From contig JAVCDK010000052.1 in assembly GCA_030765865.1 (NCBI GenBank), positions 1-32,125 on the forward strand: a DNA stretch of 32,125 nucleotides, read 5' to 3'. The notes beneath the pieces were generated by a model. The model was not told where the DNA came from. It searched no databases and was given only the letters and a program-made list of their open reading frames with translations. Both the position numbers and the translations under genes were made by a program. This DNA comes from Candidatus Celaenobacter antarcticus. Its GTDB lineage: Bacteria > Cloacimonadota > Cloacimonadia > JGIOTU-2. This document shows, piece by piece, positions 1 through 8,772 of this stretch (its first letter is position 1; the number at the start of each line of letters is the position of its first letter).

Positions 1-3000
1 ATCTGTCGGACAACACCTTCCACCGGGCTTATGAGTGGACTGAAAATGAGGTTGCTCAGCTCATCGCTGGCAAGATTTATTGCCTGTTCTCTTCCGAGGT
101 CGAAACGCTCATCTTCGGAAAGTTCACCAATTTCTTTGCCGTATTGAATTTTCGAAAGAATGCTGAGCATAGTCACATCTTTAGGATTATCGCTTCGTAA
201 AGAGACCTCGACATCTCCATACGCATCGGTGCCTATGTCATCAGCGTTGAGCTTGTCCTCAGTTGATTGCACATGCAGATAGATCGTCGAACCGTCCGGC
301 GTCCGCTTGGTGAAAGTAGCGTTTATGAACACCTTTTCATCTTGCCTCGATTTGCGTACTATCACATCCTCCACGCTGAATGATTCGCCAAACAACCGCA
401 TCTCACCCCGCTGTGAATGAAGCTCGAAAAAGAGCTCAACCTCTTCAGTTTCGCGGTTCGTACGGAAACTCATATAGTTTCCAGAATAAATCTTGAGATT
501 AAATGGGTTGGACACGTACCAGGTATTTTTATCAAAAACAAGATCAAAATCAGAATAAATCGGAGGTAATCCTGTGTCGTCGACCTCGTCTTGCTCCTTT
601 TCATCTTCATAAATTGCATCACCATTTGAAAGAAGTATCCTGCCGGAAAGCACCCATGCCCCATTGTCATTATACACAGTAAAATATTTATCTTCAAATC
701 CTGTTAATTGCGCATCAACAAGACCTCTTTCGGGCTGGTAATTTGGTATATGGATTGTGATTCCCTGATCATCAGTATTGAGTTTAATTGAACCAATATT
801 GATATTCCCAGCGAATATATCGGATTCATCATTATTAACTATATTTTTAAAGTAAAGCTTGCCACCTCCCATTCTAAAGGAACCAGCAAATTGGGTCATC
901 ACATTCTCTCTCACTTCTGCCATGCATGAAAGTTCTTTTATTTTCTCAGGCTGGGATTTAATTGTGAATTGACCATCAGAAATATGCAAACTCGCAGTAT
1001 CGACTATCGTGTTTGATTCATCGGTAATAAATGTGCAGAGTAGCTCAGTAGAGCTAGATGCCTGTTTCATCTCGGGGACATATGGCATAAAAGTTTTGAG
1101 AATATCCCCGGAAAAATGGAACTTTATATTATCGGGTTTATTGTGAAATTCCTCAGTGATAAAATTATAACTGTACGATCCATTTCCAGTAAGAACAAAT
1201 TCCGGCGCAACGAGCTCCATCTCATTGAGATAGAACATATCAAAATCCTGAAAAAACTGGATTGCAAATGAATTAAACGCAGTATTATAGAACGCCCCAT
1301 TCTCAATAGATACATCACACAACACATGAGGAGCATTGAGATGTCCAGATGCGGTCAGCGCATAACTTGCCTTTCCTAACAAGGGAATGTCTTGTAAAAA
1401 ATTTTCTAACAATATATCTTCTTCTGAGGCACTAAGTTCAACATTGCCTTCAGCAAAGTAGAGACTGGCATTTCCTTTCAGGAGGGATTGAGAATTTTGT
1501 ACATGAATGTTATTGAGAGCCACTTTGGATGAATCTGTTTGTATATCTAATTCCACATTAATGGGATTAATATTCTTACTGAAACTGAATTCCTCCAACT
1601 CCAGATTGCCTTTCCCGGGTATTTTTTGGGAGCTGTCAAATGTAAAATCAGCATTCAGCACACCGCTTAATTGAGCATCTGTTTCAAAAAGAGGGAAGAG
1701 ATTATTTAACTGGTTGATGTACAAGGAATCAATCGACAAATTTCCGGAATATTGAATGTCTTTTTGATTCAAATTAATGATTGCATCAGTATAAATATTA
1801 TTATTAACTCGCAAACCTAACGCAATTTGGTCATCCTCAGAAAGTGTCGAATTAAAGGCAAAATTAAGAGGTTCATTATGTATTTGAAGTGTATCTGATT
1901 TTATCATAAGAAAGCCCGTTTTTCCTGTGAAAGTAACAGGAACTTCACCGGAAATAAGAATTGCTCCTTTTACTGAAGAATTGATATGATCAGCAAAATT
2001 GAATCTTCCTTCAGGTGTTATGATTCCATCTTTCCATTTGAGCTGAAATTGGGCATTCACATGCGGATCAAGGGAGTTCAAGAAAGGGATTTCCGTTCTC
2101 AACATTTTTGTCAGTACAATGTCATTTGCAGATAATTCGGTATTTACAAAAGGAGTTTTCGAAAAAATATTAAAATCTCCCTTTAATATCAATGAACGAT
2201 TACTGTTTTGCAGATCAAATATTGCTTTTTTATTCTCATAAGAAATACTTCCGGACAATTCAGGAAGTTGAAAAATATCATTCAATATTATTAGTTGAGC
2301 AAGAGATGCATGAATTTTCGGGTTCTTGGCATCGCTGGAAACCTTAACCTCTACATCAGATTGGAGTGTAAGATCAGCGATTGAATATGTGAATTTATCT
2401 GACTTTAAAGTTAAATCCAAATTGCTCTCTGATAGTTTATTTTCATTTACTGAAATATTTCCAAAAAAATCCACCCGATTAGAATCAACTTCAAAATTAC
2501 CATTCGTAATTTTTGCGAAATGATCACTGTAAATTAGCTCAGATGATAGATTGCTGAATTCAAAGGAATCATAAAAAAACCTTTCTCCGATAACTTTAAT
2601 GTCGATTACTGGCGTTGTATAGTTACCGCTCAGCAGCACACGCAGATCAATACTGCCCGACAAATTTTCATCAAGGGAAACTAAGTCGAGATCGTCTATT
2701 TGAAAAGAAATATTCACATCCGAAACGTTGCTTAAATAATTTGATATATATCCATCGCATAATATCACATTATTATTCCATATAATTCTGGCATTTTTTC
2801 CAATTTTGAGAGAATCTGGGGCAAGCAATAATGTCACTTCTTTTAAAGAGATATTTTCATCCTGGAAAGTGCTTTCAATATTACTAATACAAACAATTCC
2901 CTTTGAGATTTCAGACAAAGTAGTTTCAAGCTCTGCATTGATTTTTGAGCTGATCAGGCTAGCATTGTTTGTGCTGATCTTTGGCACATCGTAATCTTTG

Positions 3001-3632
3001 ACCAAAATTTTGAATTGATTTGCCTGCTTTGAATAAACTCCATCGAGCCCAATCGAACCCTCGTTTTCGGTCTGAAATGCAGACATTTTTATATGCCATT
3101 CTTTACCCTGCTGCTTTTGCAGGCTCGCATTAATTTTCTCCAGATTTTCTGAAAAGACAATTCCCCCATTACTGTTAACGCTCACTTTCCCATTTATGAT
3201 TGAGATATAATTAAAACGAGTGAGTGTTTTTTCTAACGCTTCAATGTCAACAATCAGTTTTGTCTCCTCTTCATTGTATAAGGCATTATATATGATCTCC
3301 GGCGAAAAACAACGAATTTCTTTCAATGCTTGTGTGAATTGGAACTTATGCAGGATCAGCTGCCAGAAAGAATAATGAATATATAGTTGTTTTGCCTTGA
3401 ATGTATAATCACCTTCCTTATGGGTGATTTCTATATCTGATATTTGAAGTATTTTTGATGTGACATTTAATGCTGAGAAGCTTATGGTCGCATTCAGTTC
3501 TCTCCCAATTGTTTTTGTAAGTCGGTTTTTTATATAGCTGTTCACGTCGAACAGATAGGTCATTCCCCAGAAAAAAAGGTTTATCATAATGATGATAAGG
3601 ACAACTATCAGCAACCATTTTCTTTTTCTCAT
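1..3632 (-). CDS. TamB/AsmA-like translocation and assembly protein (3' end outside window)
   Basis: An uninterrupted reading frame of 1210 codons starts at 3632 and leaves the window at its left edge, so the C-terminus is missing. The N-terminus is a short basic stretch followed by one membrane segment at about residues 5-24 (LLIVVLIIIMINLFFWG). The rest is a long run of short polar/hydrophobic alternation with repeated S/N/D-rich strands, as expected for the beta-taco groove of the TamB/AsmA/YhdP group. Near residue 1150 the text TMLSILSKIQYGKEI resembles the start of the conserved TamB C-terminal (DUF490) domain. Such proteins are anchored in the inner membrane, span the periplasm, and are linked to outer-membrane protein assembly or phospholipid transport. 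The start codon has no strong Shine-Dalgarno. Nearby lolD and lolC/E fit an outer-membrane biogenesis locus. The family call is by pattern and length; assignment to TamB rather than another AsmA-like member is an inference. Confidence 0.82.
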   Translation of the reverse strand, partial: MRKRKWLLIVVLIIIMINLFFWGMTYLFDVNSYIKNRLTKTIGRELNATISFSALNVTSKILQISDIEITHKEGDYTFKAKQLYIHYSFWQLILHKFQFTQALKEIRCFSPEIIYNALYNEEETKLIVDIEALEKTLTRFNYISIINGKVSVNSNGGIVFSENLEKINASLQKQQGKEWHIKMSAFQTENEGSIGLDGVYSKQANQFKILVKDYDVPKISTNNASLISSKINAELETTLSEISKGIVCISNIESTFQDENISLKEVTLLLAPDSLKIGKNARIIWNNNVILCDGYISNYLSNVSDVNISFQIDDLDLVSLDENLSGSIDLRVLLSGNYTTPVIDIKVIGERFFYDSFEFSNLSSELIYSDHFAKITNGNFEVDSNRVDFFGNISVNENKLSESNLDLTLKSDKFTYSIADLTLQSDVEVKVSSDAKNPKIHASLAQLIILNDIFQLPELSGSISYENKKAIFDLQNSNRSLILKGDFNIFSKTPFVNTELSANDIVLTKMLRTEIPFLNSLDPHVNAQFQLKWKDGIITPEGRFNFADHINSSVKGAILISGEVPVTFTGKTGFLMIKSDTLQIHNEPLNFAFNSTLSEDDQIALGLRVNNNIYTDAIINLNQKDIQYSGNLSIDSLYINQLNNLFPLFETDAQLSGVLNADFTFDSSQKIPGKGNLELEEFSFSKNINPINVELDIQTDSSKVALNNIHVQNSQSLLKGNASLYFAEGNVELSASEEDILLENFLQDIPLLGKASYALTASGHLNAPHVLCDVSIENGAFYNTAFNSFAIQFFQDFDMFYLNEMELVAPEFVLTGNGSYSYNFITEEFHNKPDNIKFHFSGDILKTFMPYVPEMKQASSSTELLCTFITDESNTIVDTASLHISDGQFTIKSQPEKIKELSCMAEVRENVMTQFAGSFRMGGGKLYFKNIVNNDESDIFAGNINIGSIKLNTDDQGITIHIPNYQPERGLVDAQLTGFEDKYFTVYNDNGAWVLSGRILLSNGDAIYEDEKEQDEVDDTGLPPIYSDFDLVFDKNTWYVSNPFNLKIYSGNYMSFRTNRETEEVELFFELHSQRGEMRLFGESFSVEDVIVRKSRQDEKVFINATFTKRTPDGSTIYLHVQSTEDKLNADDIGTDAYGDVEVSLRSDNPKDVTMLSILSKIQYGKEIGELSEDERFDLGREQAINLASDELSNLIFSPLISPVEGVVRQ

Positions 3633-3856
3633 TGGTAAATAATTTTCTTGCTACTTAAGAGTCCACTCTAAAAAGTTCAATTTAAGAAAGCGAGAAACCG
3701 TTGAAACGGTTAATACTTTTTTTTGTTTCATTAACCACCAACTTAAGTTAGCGGTTAATAAGAAGATATGCACTTTTAACCGATTCATCGGTTTCCAAAT
3801 ATTTGAAAAATTTTCTAACATATTTTAAATCACAACCTTTTTAGACTAAGCTCTAC
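3633..3856. promoter_or_regulatory. Dyad-rich intergenic region between lolD and the TamB-like gene
   Basis: This 224-bp gap has no plausible gene but holds four short inverted repeats: AGAGT-CC-ACTCT (3658-3669), AACCGTT-GA-AACGGTT (3696-3711), a 28-bp dyad TTAACC...AACTTAAGTT...GGTTAA (3731-3758, 12 of 14 pairs matching) and AACCGA-TTCA-TCGGTT (3778-3793). The word CGGTTAATA occurs twice in direct orientation (3707-3715 and 3752-3760). None is followed by a T-run on the minus strand, so they do not look like a normal terminator for lolD. Operator sites for a regulator of the TamB-like gene, or structured leader RNA, are the likeliest readings. Confidence 0.5.
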
Positions 3857-4543
3857 TTACTTATTGCTTAGCTTATGAAGCTTACCGTACTCTAAATTAT
3901 ACACTTCATCAGCCCGTTTTGCAAGTTCTTGGTTATGGGTTACCAGAAGCACTGTAGTGTCAAAGCGTTCGTTCAAGCTCCATAGAAGGTCGGTCAACTC
4001 ATTGCTATGGATGGAATCCAGGTTGCCTGTGGGTTCATCGGCGAGTACAATATCAGGATTATTTATCAGCGCTCTTGCTACAGCGACTCTCTGCTGCTCC
4101 CCACCACTCAACTGGTTCGGGTAATGATATCTTCTTTCAATAAGATCAAGCGACTTTAACAATTCCTCGGAAGCCATAATACTCTCTTTATATGATTTTC
4201 CGCAGATCATTTTGGGCATTGCCACATTTTCTACAGTTGTGAGTTCCGGAAGCAAATGATGAAATTGAAATACAAAACCGATATTCATATTACGAAAATG
4301 TGCCAGATCACTCTCATTAAAAGACCGTATGTTTTTTTCTTTGAAAATTATATTTCCGGAATCCGGCTGATCGAGGGTGCCTAAGATGTGAAGCAAGGTA
4401 CTTTTCCCGCTGCCTGATAATCCGGTTATGGATACTATTGATCCTTCCTTCATAACGAAATCAAGATCATCGAGAACTGTTAAACGAGTTCTTTCGGTGC
4501 CCTCGAAATAACTTTTTGTGATATGCTGTGCCTGTAAGATCAT
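3857..4543 (-). CDS. lolD: Lipoprotein-releasing system ATP-binding protein LolD
   Basis: The 228-residue product is the cytoplasmic ATPase that powers release of mature lipoproteins from the inner membrane towards the outer membrane. All ABC motifs are present: Walker A GLSGSGKST (41-49), Q-loop Q93 in FQFHHLLPE, signature LSGGEQQR (145-152), Walker B IVLADE (165-170), D-loop after PTGNLD, and the switch histidine H203 in VTHN. The LLPELTTVENV segment after the Q-loop is typical of the LolD/MacB/FtsE subfamily. It follows the lolC/E permease gene with a 9-bp gap, so the two are surely co-transcribed. Close relatives (MacB- and FtsE-type ATPases) are the alternative, but pairing with a four-segment LolC/E permease favours LolD. 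Confidence 0.93.
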   Translation of the reverse strand: MILQAQHITKSYFEGTERTRLTVLDDLDFVMKEGSIVSITGLSGSGKSTLLHILGTLDQPDSGNIIFKEKNIRSFNESDLAHFRNMNIGFVFQFHHLLPELTTVENVAMPKMICGKSYKESIMASEELLKSLDLIERRYHYPNQLSGGEQQRVAVARALINNPDIVLADEPTGNLDSIHSNELTDLLWSLNERFDTTVLLVTHNQELAKRADEVYNLEYGKLHKLSNK

Positions 4544-4552
4544 TTGACCTCT

Positions 4553-5785
4553 CTATTTTTTTGAGATTCGAATAATTGATACTGCCTGGAGTTGCGAAAT
4601 TTTCTGTAATGGAAAGTAGGATGACAGCGCAATTATTACTCCTGCAACAAGAATTATAGAAATAAAATCTATAGGTTGATTTTCTACTACGAGATGCTCG
4701 ATCAGGTAAACATCACTTTCGATTTTGATTATATCAGTATGGGTCAGCAGCAGGGAGATGAGCAAGCCAAAAATCAACCCAAGCACAATGCCTGTAAATC
4801 CGATTATCATATTCCTTGAGAAAAATATCTTTTTCAGATCCCTGTTCGTTGTACCGAGGGCTTTTAGAATGCCTATCTCTTTTCTTTTATCGAGGATATG
4901 CATTGAAAGCACACTGGTCAATCCAAAGCCGGCAACCAACACGATGAGAGCAATGATGATAAAGATCACCCACTTCTCGAGCTTCAGCAGACTGAATAGA
5001 TTTTTATTAAGACTTATCCAGTTGCTCACATTATAAGGATAAGAAAGCTTTTGTTGAATATGCGACGCTATTACATCAGCTTCCTCGATATATTCCTTTT
5101 GCAGTTTTACGGAAATTCCTGAATATTGACCTGAAACGGAAAGGAATTCCTGGGCAGTATTCATCGGCAAAAGCACAAGTGAATTGTCAAATTCGAACAT
5201 TCCAGAAGAAAAAATTCCCGAAACTTCAACTTCAATAGACGAGGGTATCATACCTGCAAAAGTGACATCTGCATTCATTGGGGTGATCAGCTTTATCGTA
5301 TCACCGACTGAAACCCGAAGCCGTTTGGCGATATTTTTTCCAATAACTGTAAAATCACCTTCCTGTTTATAAGCACCTTCGTCAATAAACCGTCCAATAT
5401 CAGAAGTTTCTATCTCTTTTCCAAAATCAACTCCTCTCACAATAACTCCTGCAATATCAGCATCTCTCAATGCCATTCCTTCAGTGTATAAGAAAGGTGC
5501 ATATGCCTGTACCGCTTCAAGAGTATCCAGCATTGATGCGACCCCTTGATATTCTTCATCATCAATAGTTTCACTGCCAAATTTAAGAATGTATATATGA
5601 GAATTCACTCCTAATATGATCTCTTTCATTGTATCATAGTAACCGCTGAATAGGGCGAGAGATACTGTTAATGCGATCACCCCGATCGTTATGCCGGCAA
5701 TTGAAACGAGTGAGCTAAAGGAAAAAAAGTCCCTCTTACCCTTTATGCTGAAAAATTTCTTTAGAAAGAATCTTTGAAAATCCAT
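4553..5785 (-). CDS. LolC/LolE-family lipoprotein-releasing permease
   Basis: This 410-residue inner-membrane protein has the LolC/E/MacB plan: a cytoplasmic start, one membrane segment at about 26-46 (SLVSIAGITIGVIALTVSLA), a large periplasmic domain (about 50-265), then three membrane segments near the C-terminus (starting WVIFIIIALIVLVAGFG, IGFTGIVLGLIFGLL, and FISIILVAGVIIALSS). The loop after the second segment carries LDKRKEIGILKALGTT, the conserved coupling region that contacts the ATPase. It lies just before lolD. Only one permease gene is present, so the transporter could be a homodimer or the partner may be encoded elsewhere. The start codon is 11 nt after a terminator hairpin and lacks a clear Shine-Dalgarno. 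Confidence 0.9.
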   Translation of the reverse strand: MDFQRFFLKKFFSIKGKRDFFSFSSLVSIAGITIGVIALTVSLALFSGYYDTMKEIILGVNSHIYILKFGSETIDDEEYQGVASMLDTLEAVQAYAPFLYTEGMALRDADIAGVIVRGVDFGKEIETSDIGRFIDEGAYKQEGDFTVIGKNIAKRLRVSVGDTIKLITPMNADVTFAGMIPSSIEVEVSGIFSSGMFEFDNSLVLLPMNTAQEFLSVSGQYSGISVKLQKEYIEEADVIASHIQQKLSYPYNVSNWISLNKNLFSLLKLEKWVIFIIIALIVLVAGFGLTSVLSMHILDKRKEIGILKALGTTNRDLKKIFFSRNMIIGFTGIVLGLIFGLLISLLLTHTDIIKIESDVYLIEHLVVENQPIDFISIILVAGVIIALSSYFPLQKISQLQAVSIIRISKK

Positions 5786-5796
5786 TTAAGTTTTAA

Positions 5797-5822
5797 AAAG
5801 AGGAAGTCAAAGCTTCCTCTTT
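5797..5822 (-). terminator. Rho-independent terminator of the PEGA-domain gene
   Basis: A perfect 10-bp stem (AAAGAGGAAG / CTTCCTCTTT) with a 6-nt loop lies 24 nt after the stop codon of the PEGA-domain gene. Read on the minus strand it runs into a short T-stretch (TTTTTAAAAC). It ends 11 nt before the lolC/E start codon, which leaves no room for a promoter between the two. Confidence 0.8.
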
Positions 5823-5846
5823 CTCAGTTTATAAAAGTTATGTATT

Positions 5847-6857
5847 TTATTGGGTGACGGGGATACCTTTGAAAGACACCTTAAAATCACGATTCACCGA
5901 ATCCCACAAGCCAAGGTTGAGAAGTGTAATGACCTCGATCGGACTCTTAATATCCTTAAAGATCAATTTTGCCTTTGTGGGTACATCCTGCACAAGATTA
6001 TGCGTAAGGTTCCGGGTTTCTGTTTTGTTTGCGAATTCAAGATTTGATGGCATATATTCATTACCTTCAGCATCATATGCTTTGGTGTTATTTTTGATGA
6101 TCGTGAGTTCGCGTTCGGAAATCATATTTGTTATAGATAATGTTATGGTTAGTGTCTGTTGAGTATACTCGCATTCTGTTATCTGAATTCTGTAATCGTT
6201 GAACTCGATCACAAAAGGTTCATCACTTTTCGGAACTACTTCCTGCGTTTGTTCCTGCAACACAGGCATGGTCTTTTTCTCCACCATTATATAGTTGAAA
6301 ACAGTATTTGTGGGAGAAACATAGACTGTATCCATGATCTCTTTATAACCTTCTGCCATAAGAAATATGACATATTCTCCGGGAAGCAGATTGCCTTTCG
6401 ATTGCTCCCAAGTTAACCCGTTCACTATGATCCGGGCATCTTTCGGCTCGACATTGATCGTTACATCAACATCTTCAAACGTTGCCAGGCGCACATAATA
6501 GGTTGTTCCTATCTTCAAACCACCCTTTGGCACATCGACTGTCAAAGGAACAAAACGGGATGACTGGAAAGTGATATTGTCTTCTCTTGAAGACACATAA
6601 AAGTAGAATTCATCTTCGTCAATGTTCTCTTTTTTATAGACTTTCTGCTTAAGGGAAAGATCGATTGGTTTATCTACTTCAACCTTAATAACAGAGCAGT
6701 AATTCATATCCATATCAGTGATCGGTTCCATTTCTGCTTTGAAATCAGCTGGTAATTTCCTGAATTCTTCCAGCTCAAACCTCATCGCAAAAAGGGAAAT
6801 CGAAAAAATGAGCGAAAATGCAAGTACGCACAATACTAAAATGCCAAACTTTTTCAT
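5847..6857 (-). CDS. Exported PEGA-domain protein
   Basis: The 336-residue product begins with a Sec signal peptide (cleavage likely after A24, SLFA). Residues about 132-195 are a PEGA-like domain (VTINVEPKDARIIVNG ... LLPGEYVIFLMAEGYKE), a small beta-sandwich seen in many surface and lipoprotein-associated proteins of this group. The C-terminal part (about 212-336) looks like an all-beta domain of the DUF4352/Telokin-like sort, by feel only. A perfect TTGACA box upstream, a strong Shine-Dalgarno (AAAAGGAG, 6-7 nt before the ATG) and its own terminator suggest a monocistronic, well-expressed periplasmic or surface protein. The exact role is unknown. Confidence 0.82.
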   Translation of the reverse strand: MKKFGILVLCVLAFSLIFSISLFAMRFELEEFRKLPADFKAEMEPITDMDMNYCSVIKVEVDKPIDLSLKQKVYKKENIDEDEFYFYVSSREDNITFQSSRFVPLTVDVPKGGLKIGTTYYVRLATFEDVDVTINVEPKDARIIVNGLTWEQSKGNLLPGEYVIFLMAEGYKEIMDTVYVSPTNTVFNYIMVEKKTMPVLQEQTQEVVPKSDEPFVIEFNDYRIQITECEYTQQTLTITLSITNMISERELTIIKNNTKAYDAEGNEYMPSNLEFANKTETRNLTHNLVQDVPTKAKLIFKDIKSPIEVITLLNLGLWDSVNRDFKVSFKGIPVTQ

Positions 6858-6886
6858 TAAAAACTCCTTTTAAATTTGCGTTTTTC

Positions 6887-6915
6887 ATATCTTAATGATG
6901 TGTTTATTTTGTCAA
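6887..6915 (-). promoter_or_regulatory. Putative promoter of the PEGA-domain gene
   Basis: On the minus strand a perfect -35 box TTGACA (6915-6910) is followed, after 17 nt, by AGATAT (6892-6887) or, after 15 nt, by TAAGAT (6894-6889). The -10 match is mediocre. The site lies about 30 nt upstream of the PEGA-domain start codon. Confidence 0.4.
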
Positions 6916-6933
6916 TAATAAGTATAATATTTA

Positions 6934-7548
6934 TTAATCTCTTTTTTTAATAAGGATAAAAAACAATCTCCCATCATCTTTTTCAGCTACTACAACGAAT
7001 CCATTTTTTTTTGCTGCCATCTTGATATCATGAACAGGGGGTAAAAAATCATCCTTTACTGCTTTGTGTTTTCGAGCATGCATTTCATTGATCTGGGTAC
7101 GGGAATCCGAATGAGCAATAAGTAAAGTTCCGTCCCGATCTAATAAGTCAAAGCATTTCTGAATAAATTTTTCTTTATCCTCGAAATGCGGGAAGCATGA
7201 ATAGCATATAATTGAGTCAAAGAGTTCTTTTGTAGCAATTTCAAAAAAATTCCTGATTACAAAACTCACATTTGTGTATTCTTTTTGAGGAAATTTCTCC
7301 TTTGCCTTCTTAATCATATTTTCTGCATAATCAAGAGCAGTTATCCTGCCCGTATTTCCGATTCTCTGTAATATATGCGGAATAAGAATTCCTGTCCCTG
7401 TGCCAACATCAAGGACACGATCTCCTCTTTTCAAAGGTAAAATCTCAAAAATCTCTTCCAGTTTTACTTCATCATGTTTACAAAGCTTATCCCATGCAGT
7501 TGCATTGTGCTCAAAAAAATCTTTTCTTCTATGATGTCTTGAACTCAT
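6934..7548 (-). CDS. Class I SAM-dependent methyltransferase (UbiE-like)
   Basis: This 204-residue cytoplasmic protein carries the class I methyltransferase fold: motif I VLDVGTGTG (45-53), the acidic residue that binds the ribose in ALDYAENM (D73), a motif IV-like region (FDSIICYSCFPHFED), and a late strand FFILIKK. The layout resembles UbiE/MenG-type and small-molecule methyltransferases, but no substrate can be read from the sequence. It overlaps the end of the beta-helix lipoprotein gene by 20 bp and is the last gene of the amylase unit. It has no visible Shine-Dalgarno, so translation is probably coupled. Confidence 0.85.
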   Translation of the reverse strand: MSSRHHRRKDFFEHNATAWDKLCKHDEVKLEEIFEILPLKRGDRVLDVGTGTGILIPHILQRIGNTGRITALDYAENMIKKAKEKFPQKEYTNVSFVIRNFFEIATKELFDSIICYSCFPHFEDKEKFIQKCFDLLDRDGTLLIAHSDSRTQINEMHARKHKAVKDDFLPPVHDIKMAAKKNGFVVVAEKDDGRLFFILIKKRD

Positions 7549-8767
7549 AAATGTACAAAAAGGCTTTATAAAATTCCGATTGAATGAAGAAGGGATTTGA
7601 ATAGAGTATTGATTTTTTCTTTATTATCTTTTTATGAAATTGCTCTTTCGGGATATCATAATCAGGCAGATCGTCAGTTGCACGCCTGTTGTCAAAAAAG
7701 AGATTATCCTTGATTTCAAAATTTTGCGGTACTTTATGCATTGCAAGAGAGGTTTGATAACAATAGTAATCCGGGGAATCATATTTTTCATTTTGCCCGG
7801 ACGTTACAACGATGTTCCCAATCAAGCTGCCGGACTCGGTATCTTCATTTGATTTCGTGATTGAAATTCCACAAGCACCTACATTATAAATAATATTATT
7901 GCTGATATAAGCCCTGGGATTACCTTTGCCTGCATCCCAAAATGCGATCCCCCACGTGACCATATCTTCAACAATATTATTTTCAACCTCACAATCAGCA
8001 TCGACAAAAATACCTAACCCTTTCCAGTATCGCGCAATGTAATTATACTTGATTTTTGCCCGGGCATTCCAGGTTACACCAATAGCAACACCCCTTCCGC
8101 CTTCTGGCAAACGTCCCGTTGATTTATCTACACCATCGATTTTATTTCCTATGATCTCCGCGTACGCATCTCTATACAGCGCAATACCATCCCATGAGTT
8201 TCTCAGAATTTCGTTTCCGATAATTGTCATATGAGAATTTTCCCGTCCGCAAATTCCCATTACACCTGAAATATGTTTCGAGATCAATAATGAATCACCG
8301 AGATTATCTTGAATTGTACTATTTCTAATTGCAATATCACTATTTGAGACTACGATCGCTGCATCGGTTGCCATCTGTGCTGTATCACGAATTGTACCGG
8401 TAATCGTAAGATTTTCAAGAACTCCATTTTGTAGATCCTTGATATAAATACCATATCCGGCATGTGTATGAATAATTGCGGACCTGTCACTCGGTCCGAT
8501 TATTGAAACATTTTTCCCAGAAATTGTAATCCCTCTCGTGGCAGAAATTGCTGTATTGGGATCCTGGCAGTTACCACATGTTTGGTCGATAAAATATTCA
8601 GGGGTGAGATGATAATCACCGGATTCCAAAATTACTCTAATATTTTTTTGAGGTTGCGAAAATAATTCTTCAAGTGCTTCACTATCTGTAATGATATATG
8701 TGTTTCGTTTAGTGGTACAGCTTGCGAGGAGCCCAATCATTAGAAGCAAGACTATACACTTCTTCAT
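7529..8767 (-). CDS. Right-handed parallel beta-helix lipoprotein
   Basis: The 412-residue product starts with a lipoprotein signal peptide; the lipobox LLASC gives C17 as the lipidated residue. From about residue 75 to 350 there are repeated short turns of the form I.(N/D)(N/D).I......I.(I/V).......G (for example LENLTITGTIRD, IIGNEILRNSWDGIALY, YISNNIIYNVGACGI), typical of NosD/pectate-lyase-like beta-helices. Such proteins bind or cleave polysaccharides. A CxxC pair (C64/C67) lies before the helix. The gene begins 5 bp after the amylase stop codon, so it is co-expressed with a glycan enzyme; a glycan-related surface role is inferred, and no catalytic residues could be assigned. Confidence 0.82.
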   Translation of the reverse strand: MKKCIVLLLMIGLLASCTTKRNTYIITDSEALEELFSQPQKNIRVILESGDYHLTPEYFIDQTCGNCQDPNTAISATRGITISGKNVSIIGPSDRSAIIHTHAGYGIYIKDLQNGVLENLTITGTIRDTAQMATDAAIVVSNSDIAIRNSTIQDNLGDSLLISKHISGVMGICGRENSHMTIIGNEILRNSWDGIALYRDAYAEIIGNKIDGVDKSTGRLPEGGRGVAIGVTWNARAKIKYNYIARYWKGLGIFVDADCEVENNIVEDMVTWGIAFWDAGKGNPRAYISNNIIYNVGACGISITKSNEDTESGSLIGNIVVTSGQNEKYDSPDYYCYQTSLAMHKVPQNFEIKDNLFFDNRRATDDLPDYDIPKEQFHKKIIKKKSILYSNPFFIQSEFYKAFLYIYEFKTS

Positions 8768-8772
8768 AGTGT

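Noticed and set aside
575-577. Possible frameshift in the TamB-like gene because only short ORFs seem to lie in this area
   Set aside because: Hand translation from 3632 to the window edge stays in one frame with no stop for 1210 codons; the gene simply runs off the window.
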